Shown piece by piece: positions 1 to 6,117 of a stretch of DNA of 9,210 nucleotides (positions are counted from its first letter, which is position 1; each line of letters opens with the position of its first letter). The DNA comes from CAZBQG01 sp964493945 (GTDB taxonomy: Bacteria; Pseudomonadota; Alphaproteobacteria; Rhodospirillales; UBA2165). A program made the position numbers and the translations under genes. The notes beneath the pieces are model-generated. The model was given only the letters and a program-made list of their open reading frames with translations, made no database searches and was not told where the DNA came from. The stretch spans positions 1 through 9,210 of the forward strand of contig CAZBQG010000183.1 of the NCBI GenBank assembly GCA_964493945.1, written 5' to 3'.

Positions 1-423
1 TTTGATTTTCAGATGAACGTGATTTTTCATTAATGTTGAATTGTAATATTTGGCGACATCCTGGGCGATCCCGATGATTTGACCGGCCACGACCTTGCCG
101 CCAGGCTTGATCATTGCTTTTCCGTCACTGCCCGTGGGCGTAACATAATAAAGCCCCACCTCGTAACCGCCTTTAACATTGAGCCAAATAATTTTCATTT
201 TTCGGTCGGCTTTTGTAAAGCCGATCCGTTTCACGGTACCGGTTATGGGGCTTTTAACGCTGTCACCCTTTTTGTTCCATAGATCCAGGCCCACATGCTT
301 ACGGCGTTGAACTATCTGATTGCCATCCGAGTCCGTTATGGTTTTTCCTTTCCGTCGTGCACCGAAATGTCCCTCACCGTCTTCATCTTTCCGAATGGTC
401 GGATTATCCACCGGCGACACCAT
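1..423 (-). CDS. M23-fold (LECT2-like) peptidase domain protein, C-terminus beyond window
   Basis: The reverse strand gives at least 141 residues running off the left edge. An M23 zinc site is visible: GHFGARR near residues 18-24, then HVGLD (His43, Asp47), and NHVHLKI with His135 and His137 as the HxH motif. A Gly-rich segment, KPGGKVVAGQIIGIAQD, lies between, as in LytM-type enzymes. The position that is normally His in the Y-x-H motif is Val (LYYVTP). The animal protein LECT2, which has the M23 fold, also lacks this His. If active, it would cut peptidoglycan cross-links or another peptide; it may only bind. No signal peptide follows the ATG at 423, and no good Shine-Dalgarno precedes it. 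It is the only ATG, GTG or TTG in this frame after the stop at 577-579, so the true start may lie upstream in another frame (see 424-596). It follows the 148-residue gene in the same direction. The fold is fairly certain; activity and start are not. Confidence 0.75.
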   Translation of the reverse strand, partial: MVSPVDNPTIRKDEDGEGHFGARRKGKTITDSDGNQIVQRRKHVGLDLWNKKGDSVKSPITGTVKRIGFTKADRKMKIIWLNVKGGYEVGLYYVTPTGSDGKAMIKPGGKVVAGQIIGIAQDVAKYYNSTLMKNHVHLKIK

Positions 424-596
424 TTCGAACAGAAGTGCCAGCTTCGGCGCTGTTTGCGCTATCTGTTGAGGGGCCAGGGCTTTTCGTGGCTGAAGCGCGG
501 GCCTGGGGGCTTGGCGGCAATCGGCTTGTTCGCCGCTTGGGGCTTTTCGACACTCTTGCTCTTGGCCGCCAGCAGATTAAGCCTGGCGGGCGGGTC
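424..596 (-). other. Coding-like linker split by a stop and a frame change; possible broken gene junction
   Basis: After the TAG of the 148-residue gene (597-599) the same frame continues for about 45 codons. It reads as a plausible Ala/Lys/Pro-rich linker (AAKSKSVEKPQAANKPIAAK) with G or C at most third positions, yet it has no ATG, GTG or TTG start. It ends at a TAG near 462. From about 490 the frame of the M23 protein reads well (ALAPQQIAQTAPKLALLFEM) straight into its ATG at 423. A one-base change near the A-run in CGAAAAGCCC would join the two frames. I infer one original protein: N-terminal domain, linker and M23 domain, interrupted by a nonsense and a frameshift lesion or by sequencing error. 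The alternative is an ordinary spacer between two genes, with a chance open frame. Confidence 0.4.
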
Positions 597-1043
597 CTAG
601 GGACGTTTCAATTTGTCATGAAAGCCCGCCTTCACCTCCGGCCCCTTGGGCCTGCCTTCCTCCCAATCCTTGCGGGCCGTCAACTGTTCCTCCAGGTGGG
701 AGACGTCGGACGGGGTGATCTGGGCCATGAATTGGTTTTTGATCCGCTTGCCCTGATCCGGGTTGCGGGCCTCGACCCGGTGGAGCAGATTGACCACTTC
801 GGCCCTGCCTACCAGGTGATTGTTCCAGGCCCATTTCATGGATCTGGACACAGGGTCAAATTCGCCCTTCTCCAACATGCGTTCCGCCCAACGCTGATCA
901 AGAGCCCCAGGCCGGTCCAGATCAATCTCGGGCGCCTGCAGGAAGTTATTTTCATCCGGGGAACCATCCTGATCCGGATAGAGAATGCTTGCCGCTTTAC
1001 GTTCACGGTAGGGGAATTTGGCGGTGGGTTTATGTTTAGCCAT
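597..1043 (-). CDS. Hypothetical protein, 148 residues, charged and soluble
   Basis: I do not recognise this family. The protein is hydrophilic, with no signal peptide and no membrane segment. It starts with a basic tail (MAKHKPTAKFPYRERK), then an acidic stretch (YPDQDGSPDENNF). The middle is helical-looking and rich in Trp and Arg (ALDQRWAERMLEKGEFDP, MKWAWNNHL). The end is strongly charged (HLEEQLTARKDWEEGRPKGP). The ATG at 1043 was chosen over one 45 bases upstream because AAGGAG sits 8 bases before it and a -10 element lies just beyond, leaving a leader of about 27 bases. The upstream ATG would fall at or before the predicted transcription start. It is followed in the same direction by the M23 domain gene. 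Its TAG stop is followed in frame by coding-like sequence, so it may be the N-terminal part of a longer broken protein. Function is unknown; as the partner or N-terminus of an M23 protein it could help target that domain. Confidence 0.75.
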   Translation of the reverse strand: MAKHKPTAKFPYRERKAASILYPDQDGSPDENNFLQAPEIDLDRPGALDQRWAERMLEKGEFDPVSRSMKWAWNNHLVGRAEVVNLLHRVEARNPDQGKRIKNQFMAQITPSDVSHLEEQLTARKDWEEGRPKGPEVKAGFHDKLKRP

Positions 1044-1051
1044 CGTAAATG

Positions 1052-1057
1052 CTCCTT
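1052..1057 (-). promoter_or_regulatory. Ribosome binding site AAGGAG
   Basis: AAGGAG on the reverse strand lies 8 bases before the ATG at 1043. It fixes the start of the 148-residue protein and argues against the in-frame ATG further upstream. Confidence 0.75.
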
Positions 1058-1076
1058 TTGTGAGGACAATTTGATA

Positions 1077-1085
1077 AGTATAGCA
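1077..1085 (-). promoter_or_regulatory. Extended -10 promoter element for the 148-residue gene
   Basis: The reverse strand reads TGCTATACT: a TGn extension directly before TATACT, which matches the sigma-70 consensus TATAAT at five of six positions. Transcription would start near 1070. No good -35 hexamer is present at the right distance, which is common for extended -10 promoters. The surrounding DNA is AT-rich, unlike the neighbouring genes. Confidence 0.5.
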
Positions 1086-1106
1086 CAATAATTTTGCTTT
1101 TATTAA

Positions 1107-1119
1107 TGAGATAATCTCA
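1107..1119. promoter_or_regulatory. Perfect 13-bp palindrome, possible operator
   Basis: TGAGATAATCTCA has 6-base arms around a single central base. Its centre (1113) is about 43 bases upstream of the predicted transcription start at 1070, next to or over the -35 region. That placement suits a dimeric regulator, either an activator or a repressor. The site is not assigned to a known regulator family. Confidence 0.4.
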
Positions 1120-1210
1120 ATGATTTTGCCTCAAAGCCTGGAACCCCTCCTGACCCGGAAAAGGCGGGCCGGCTGCTGGAAATTATTTGAGCAGAAAAAT
1201 CACGGCAAAA

Positions 1211-1281
1211 TCGTCATTCCAGGGCTGATTTCAGCCATTGTTGCGGTGGCGTCTGGGTGTCCGCCTGCGCGGGCATGATGA
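1211..1281. repeat. Small REP-like palindromic element between genes
   Basis: The ends TCGTCATTCC (1211-1220) and GGCATGATGA (1272-1281) are inverted copies matching at 8 of 10 positions. Inside are two hairpins: GGCTGA/TCAGCC at 1223-1236, and GTCCGC/GCGGGC at 1259-1274 with a 4-base loop and one wobble pair. The wording resembles the widespread CGTCATTCC and CGCCTGCGCGGG palindromic repeats of GC-rich proteobacteria. It lies just past the end of the ABC operon. No T-run follows on the reverse strand, so a simple intrinsic terminator is not supported, though it could protect or end the transcript. Only one copy is visible here. Confidence 0.35.
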
Positions 1282-1308
1282 ATGGGGGGGTGCTTTTCAG
1301 CCCGCCTG

Positions 1309-3165
1309 CTAGCCCGCGTCGGCGCTCATGGCGCGGGCGATTTCTTCGGCTGGGATATCGTCGAAGGAGCCGTAATTCATGGCATAGAGGCGGGCATAGA
1401 GCCCGTCCCGCTCCACCAGCTCTTCGTGGCTACCGGTTTCGATGATTTCGCCTGCCTGCAACACCAGAATGCGGTTGGCGTTGCGCACCGTGGCCAGGCG
1501 GTGGGCAATGACGATGCCGGTGCGGCCTTCCAGTAATTTGACCAGGGCTTTTTGAATTAACATCTCCGAATAGCTGTCGATGTTCGCCGTCGCCTCGTCC
1601 AGCACCAGAATCTGGGCATCGGCGACGATGGCCCGGGCGAAACTTATGAGCTGGCGTTGGCCGATGGACAGCCCGCCGCCCCGCTGGCCCAGCATGGTGT
1701 CATAGCCTTCGGGCAGGCGGGTAATGAAGTCATGGGCGCCGACGGTGCGGGCAGCGGCTTCCACTTCGGCCCGCCCGGCCTTTTCCTCGCTGCCATATAA
1801 AATATTATCATGGACCGATCCGGTGAATAAAAACGGGTCTTGTAAGACCATGGCCACGTTGCGCCCAAGGGATGCCTGGGTCACGTCCCGCACATCCTGG
1901 CCGCCGACCCGCACCTCGCCATCCCAGATATCGTAAAACCGGTGGATCAGCGACGTGGTGGAGGTCTTGCCCGATCCGGTGGGGCCCACCAGGGCCACGG
2001 TTTCGCCGGGCTCGATCCTGAAACTGATCCCCTTGAGGATGGTCAGGCCCGGCTCATAGCCGAAGGTGACATCCTTGAATTCCACCGATCCGTCGCCAGC
2101 CAGCTCAATGGCGCCTTCCTTGTCGCTGACATCAATAGGCACGTCCAGCACCTCGAAGATGCGCTGGCCGGAGGCCATGGCCCGCTGCAGCACGCTATAT
2201 TGCATGGTCAGGGAACGGATGGGATCGAAGAAGCGCTGCACATAAAACAAAAAGGCGACCATGACCCCCACATCCATCCCCTTATCCAGCACCATATTGC
2301 CGCCCACAACGACGATGATGGCCATCGCCGCGCCGGTCAGGGTATCCACCGTCGGCACCATGACCTGACCCAGCTTGGAGGCGCGCAGATGGGCCCGCAG
2401 GTTTTCCCGGGCTTTTTCCTCAAATAATGTGAAATTGACGTGCTGGCGGGTCATGCCCTGGACCGTGCGCACGCCGCTGATATTTTCGGCCATGGCGCTG
2501 TTGACGATGGAATTGGTCTCGCGCGCATATAAATATGCCGCCTTGGCATAGGGCAGCCAGATATAGCGGACCACCAGAAGGCCCGGAACCACCGACAGGG
2601 TAAGCAGGGCCAATTGCCAGTCCAGACCCAACAGAACGGCGATGATACCGAACAACAGCACGATATCGCCCACGGCGAAAATGGAGGTTTCCAGGAATTC
2701 CTGAAGCGACCCCACATCGCCCTGCAGGCGCGACATGAGGCGGCCTACCTCGGTCTTGTCCATGAAAGACAGGGAAATATTCTGCAAATGTTCATACATG
2801 GCGCGGCGCAAATCCACCAGGATGCGTTCGGCCATGCGGGCGACGACGATGAGCTGGATATAATTGGAAATGAAATTGACGGTGACCACCGCAAAAAATC
2901 CGATGACGATGATTTCCAGCAAGTCCTTGTTTCTGGTCCCTTCGCCCAAGGCATCATCGATGGCGCCCCGGATGACCAGGGGCACCAGAATCTGAGTGGC
3001 GCTGAACAAGAGCACGGCTGCAATGGAAATATACAGGCTTTTCCGGTAAGGCCTGACGAAATTGAAAAAGCGGCTGATGATGGCCCCGTCGAAGCCATCG
3101 GCGAACAGTTTCTCGCCCTGGCCGGCGCCACTGTTCTTGCCAAATGATTGGGATCCGTGGGCCAT
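1309..3165 (-). CDS. ABC exporter half-transporter, second subunit (catalytic Walker B)
   Basis: This 618-residue inner-membrane protein has an N-terminal six-helix exporter domain, then an ATPase domain, as in the MsbA/LmrCD class. Helices are visible from SLYISIAAVLLFSATQILV (TM1) to VGVMVAFLFYVQRF (TM6). The ATPase domain has Walker A GPTGSGKT near residue 393, a signature LSIGQRQ near 498, Walker B ILVLDEATA near 521 with the catalytic Glu, and the H-loop His in IAHR near 553. The signature has Ile where LSGGQ has its first Gly. The start at 3165 leaves a 10-base gap after the upstream gene and has a weak TAGGT site. An alternative ATG at 3228 would add 21 residues and overlap that gene. 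It probably pairs with the product of 3176-5062. The substrate cannot be read from the sequence; lipids, drugs or peptides are all possible. Confidence 0.93.
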   Translation of the reverse strand: MAHGSQSFGKNSGAGQGEKLFADGFDGAIISRFFNFVRPYRKSLYISIAAVLLFSATQILVPLVIRGAIDDALGEGTRNKDLLEIIVIGFFAVVTVNFISNYIQLIVVARMAERILVDLRRAMYEHLQNISLSFMDKTEVGRLMSRLQGDVGSLQEFLETSIFAVGDIVLLFGIIAVLLGLDWQLALLTLSVVPGLLVVRYIWLPYAKAAYLYARETNSIVNSAMAENISGVRTVQGMTRQHVNFTLFEEKARENLRAHLRASKLGQVMVPTVDTLTGAAMAIIVVVGGNMVLDKGMDVGVMVAFLFYVQRFFDPIRSLTMQYSVLQRAMASGQRIFEVLDVPIDVSDKEGAIELAGDGSVEFKDVTFGYEPGLTILKGISFRIEPGETVALVGPTGSGKTSTTSLIHRFYDIWDGEVRVGGQDVRDVTQASLGRNVAMVLQDPFLFTGSVHDNILYGSEEKAGRAEVEAAARTVGAHDFITRLPEGYDTMLGQRGGGLSIGQRQLISFARAIVADAQILVLDEATANIDSYSEMLIQKALVKLLEGRTGIVIAHRLATVRNANRILVLQAGEIIETGSHEELVERDGLYARLYAMNYGSFDDIPAEEIARAMSADAG

Positions 3166-3175
3166 GGATTGATAC

Positions 3176-5062
3176 CTAACCCACTGCCTGGCCGGCAGAG
3201 CCGAATTGCAGGGCATGCAGATCAGCATAACGCCCGCCCTGAGCCATCAAATCCGCGTGGCTGCCCCGCTCGCATATGCGGCCATCTTCGAGGAACAGAA
3301 TTTCATCGGCATGCATGAGCGATCCCAACCGGTGGGAAATAATGATGATCGCCCGGTCCTGGGCCAGGGTCTTGAGGGCCGCCCGGATGCGCAATTCAGT
3401 GGCCACATCGATGGCCGCCGTGGAATCATCGAAGACCATGATGGACGGGGCGACCATCACGCTCCTGGCGATGGACATGCGCTGGCGCTGCCCGCCCGAC
3501 AGGGAGACGCCCCGCTCACCCACCAGGGTCTCATAGCCGGCCGGCAGGCTGGACACATATTTATGAAGCTGCGCCGTCCCGGTGGCATCCTGGATGCGTC
3601 CGTCTTCGGCCTCCGGATCACCATAGGCGACGTTGGAGCTGATTTCAGATGTGAACAAAAATGTATCTTGCTGCACCACACCGACGGCATTCCGGAGCGA
3701 GAACAGTTTGACGTTCCTGATGTCCTGCCCGTCCACCGTGATGCGCCCGCCGGTCACATCATAGAACCTTGGGATAAGATGGGCGATGGTGGATTTACCG
3801 CTGCCCGGCGGGCCGACGATGCCGACGGTGCGCCCGGCCCGCACTCCGAAATCTATCCCCTGCACCGTGGCCTGGCCTTCGAACCCGTCATAGGCGAAGG
3901 AGACGTTCTCGAATTTCAAAACGCCGTCCGTGATTTTCAGATCATGGGCATCGGGCGCATCCCGGACGGCGGCTTCCAAATCCAGAATTTCGAAAAGCCT
4001 GGAGCCGCAGACCGAGGCCCGGGCAATGCCGTTGATCACCATTCCGGTCTGGCGTACGGGCATTTGCAGGATGGTCATGAAGGCCAGAAAAGTGGTCAGC
4101 TCGCCGATGGTGATTTCGCCGACAATAATGCGCAGGCCACCCACCCAAAGAACCAGCCCCATGGCGATGAAATAGGAAAAGGTGATCACCGAAGTGTTGG
4201 AATAACGCACCCGTACCCGTTCCATGGCCACATCCAGAACCTCAGACGAGGCATGGTCGAATTTCATCATTTCGTTCAGTTGGGTGACGAAGGAGCGGAC
4301 GACCCGGATACCCTGCAAATTTTCCTCCATGACCCGGGTAAGGATGGAGAGGCGTTCCTGCATGTCGCGCCAAAGCGCCCTCAGCTTGAGGCGGAACACG
4401 GCGGCCCGCCAAAAGACAAACGGCACGAAACTGAGGCTCAGCAGCCCCAGAACCAGATCGGTGCCCGTATACATAAAGCTGCCGACGCCCACCAGCATGA
4501 GCAACAGAACGACACGGATCATGCCCGTATCGACGAAGCGCCTAAGCCCGTCGATATCCAGCATACCCCTGGTCATCAGATCGCCGGAATGGATGCGGTC
4601 GTGATATTCGAAGCCGAGGCGTTGCAGCTTTTCGAAATAGGCCAGGCGCAATTCATAGCCGATAATCTGGCCGATGGCCTCGCCCTGGTAATTATGCATG
4701 GTGGTGAAAAAGCCGCGCAGGATGCTGGCGCCCAGCAAAAGCCCGGCGGCGATCAACAAGGCCGATTGGGCCTGGGCATCGGTGCCCGCATTACCCGACA
4801 GAAGCCCAAGCGCATTATCCACCGCGCGCCCCAGAAAGCGGGGGATGAATAATTGGAACAATCCGGCCGCGATGACCGAGACGATGGCCACGGAAAAGCG
4901 CAGCCGGTGGCCCATGACCATGCGGGCGATGCGCAAAAGGGCGCCCACGCTGTAATGGACTTTATCGCCTTTTGGGCCTCTTTCCTTTGGATTTGAACCA
5001 GGGTTGTTGTTCACCGTATTCCCGACATTGATTGCGCCGCCCTCCCCCGGCGGCACTTGCAT
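3176..5062 (-). CDS. ABC exporter half-transporter, first subunit (degenerate Walker B)
   Basis: This 628-residue inner-membrane protein is the promoter-proximal gene of the pair. A soluble N-tail of about 50 residues, rich in Gly, Asn and Pro at its start, precedes six helices. These run from LRFSVAIVSVIAAGLFQLF through MIRVVLLLMLVGVGSFMYTG to IGELTTFLAFMTILQMPV. The ATPase domain shows Walker A GPPGSGKS near residue 419, a canonical signature LSGGQRQ near 524, Walker B IMVFDDST near 544 and SHR with the H-loop His near the end. The residue after the Walker B Asp is Asp (GAT), not the catalytic Glu, so this subunit's own ATP site should hydrolyse poorly. Its intact signature completes the working site of the partner. 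The ATG at 5062 has only a weak ribosome binding site, so a later start in the N-tail is possible. The substrate is unknown. Confidence 0.93.
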   Translation of the reverse strand: MQVPPGEGGAINVGNTVNNNPGSNPKERGPKGDKVHYSVGALLRIARMVMGHRLRFSVAIVSVIAAGLFQLFIPRFLGRAVDNALGLLSGNAGTDAQAQSALLIAAGLLLGASILRGFFTTMHNYQGEAIGQIIGYELRLAYFEKLQRLGFEYHDRIHSGDLMTRGMLDIDGLRRFVDTGMIRVVLLLMLVGVGSFMYTGTDLVLGLLSLSFVPFVFWRAAVFRLKLRALWRDMQERLSILTRVMEENLQGIRVVRSFVTQLNEMMKFDHASSEVLDVAMERVRVRYSNTSVITFSYFIAMGLVLWVGGLRIIVGEITIGELTTFLAFMTILQMPVRQTGMVINGIARASVCGSRLFEILDLEAAVRDAPDAHDLKITDGVLKFENVSFAYDGFEGQATVQGIDFGVRAGRTVGIVGPPGSGKSTIAHLIPRFYDVTGGRITVDGQDIRNVKLFSLRNAVGVVQQDTFLFTSEISSNVAYGDPEAEDGRIQDATGTAQLHKYVSSLPAGYETLVGERGVSLSGGQRQRMSIARSVMVAPSIMVFDDSTAAIDVATELRIRAALKTLAQDRAIIIISHRLGSLMHADEILFLEDGRICERGSHADLMAQGGRYADLHALQFGSAGQAVG

Positions 5063-5193
5063 TGGCAGCCTGGAAATTACTGTAACCGGCCCCCGGAAAC
5101 AATATAGCCCGGACCCTCAGGCTTAAATTGCTTGCAAATTGATCCCAATCACGGAAGCTGGCAGGGTTCATCATTAACTGTCTTTTCGGAAAA
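5063..5193. promoter_or_regulatory. Divergent intergenic region between the ABC operon and the EamA gene
   Basis: These 131 bases must hold both divergent promoters unless each gene is read from further away. On the reverse strand TATATT (5106-5101) is a possible -10 for the ABC operon, but no good -35 lies 16-18 bases upstream. For the plus-strand gene no convincing promoter pair was found. GGAAAA directly before its ATG is a weak ribosome binding site. TTGC/GCAA arms at 5128-5137 form a short dyad of doubtful meaning. Confidence 0.35.
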
Positions 5194-6091
5194 ATGTTCG
5201 CCGATCCACCCTCCCGGGTTAGCCCTGCCACTGCCTATGTCATGCTCATCGGCGTTCAATTCCTGTGGTCCTCCTCGATCATCCTCGGGCGTTACGTTCA
5301 TGCCGATATCCCTCCCATTGGCTTGTCTTTTTGGCGCTGGACCATTGCCGCGCTTATTCTGTTGCCCTTCGCATGGTCCTCGTTGCGGGTCAATTTGGGA
5401 TTGCTGGCCAGGAGCTGGAAGATTATGGCCGGGCTCGCCTTCGCCATGGGCTTCGCTTCCACGGCGACCCTGGTCGCGGTCAATTTCACGACAGCGATCA
5501 ATGCCAATGTGGTCAATGCGGGACAGCCGGCGACTACCGCCCTGGTCGCCTGGATCCTGCTTCGCGAGCGCCTCACAACGGCCCAGGTTGTGGGCGTGAC
5601 CGCTGCTGTAATGGGTATTCTGGTGATGGTTTCCAGGGCCGATTGGGCCATGGTCATGGGGCTTGGGATCAATGGCGGCGATCTTTGGATGTGCATCTCT
5701 ATCATTGGCTATGCGGTCTATGCCACCCAGCTCTACCGCATGCCCAGAGATTATGGTCTGGCCCATGGGCTGTTCACCATCTTCGCCCTGGGCGGGCTCA
5801 TGATGTTTCCCTTTTATATGGCCGAGAGTATTTTCTGGCGGCCCGTTCCGGGGGAGATGCAGACCCTTTGGGTGATCGGCTTTTACGGCTTGTTCGGCTC
5901 GGCCACCGCAACGTTGATGTGGAATGCGGCGATCCCTGTCGTCGGCGTCAACCGGGCGGCCATCTTCGTCAACCTGATGCCTGTTTTCGGTGCCGTTCTG
6001 GCCATATTCTTTTTGGGCGAAAGCCTGTTCGCCTATCATTTCGCAGGCGCCGTCCTGGTCTTTCTGGGCATTTTGTTGGTGGTCCGGGGCC
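5194..6091 (+). CDS. EamA/DMT-family membrane transporter, C-terminus in assembly gap
   Basis: The 299 residues before the gap are almost wholly hydrophobic and fit the ten-helix drug/metabolite transporter layout with two EamA repeats, roughly residues 15-145 and 162-299. The first repeat has the typical LWSSSIILGRY start, an Arg-Trp pair in SFWRWTIAALILLPF, the AINANVVNAGQPATTALVAWILLRERLT stretch near its end (shown here as family-typical wording), and VVGVTAAVMGILVMV. The second repeat ends with LMPVFGAVLAIFFLGE and GAVLVFLGILLVVRG, the usual final helices. Only a short cytosolic tail should be missing. The in-frame reading beyond the Ns is not trusted. Such proteins export amino acids, metabolites or drugs, and the substrate is not readable here. 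It is divergent from the ABC operon and convergent with the TPR gene. Confidence 0.88.
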
Positions 6092-6117
6092 NNNNNNNNN
6101 NGGGCGCGCCGCCCCGG
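6084..6117. repeat. Inverted GC-rich arms flanking the assembly gap
   Basis: CCGGGGC at 6084-6090 and GCCCCGG at 6111-6117 are perfect inverted copies. Allowing G-T pairs, the match extends outward to 6081 and 6120. The 8-base palindrome GGCGCGCC (6103-6110) lies between. If the flanks are truly adjacent, this would be a strong hairpin at the meeting point of two convergent genes, a likely place for a two-way terminator and for an assembly break. Confidence 0.35.
6092..6101. other. Assembly gap, 10 N
   Basis: Ten Ns replace real sequence. The true gap length is unknown, and the two flanks may have been joined by scaffolding. The ends of the EamA gene and of the TPR gene are both lost here. 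Confidence 0.98.

Noticed and set aside
357..1091. Plus-strand open frame of 244 codons over the left module
   Set aside because: It lies opposite the 148-residue gene, which has a ribosome binding site and promoter. It has no expression signals of its own.
1223..1274. Intrinsic terminator for the ABC operon
   Set aside because: Two hairpins are present, but neither is followed by a T-run on the reverse strand.
3166..3228. ATG at 3228 as the start of the second ABC subunit
   Set aside because: It would overlap the upstream gene by 53 bases and add a Cys-rich tail unlike exporter N-termini. The ATG at 3165 follows the upstream stop by 10 bases.
3206..4852. Plus-strand open frame of 548 codons
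   Set aside because: It is antisense to the first ABC subunit. It is very rich in His, Gly, Asp and Gln, with no fold-like pattern, as expected opposite a GC-rich gene.
5149..6039. Minus-strand open frame of 296 codons
   Set aside because: It is antisense to the EamA gene. Its composition is highly polar and repetitive in His, Asp and Gln, and it has no membrane or domain pattern.
6036..6101. Extension of the TPR protein through the Ns into 6036
   Set aside because: Reading across an assembly gap has no meaning, and the sequence beyond is the end of the EamA gene on the other strand.
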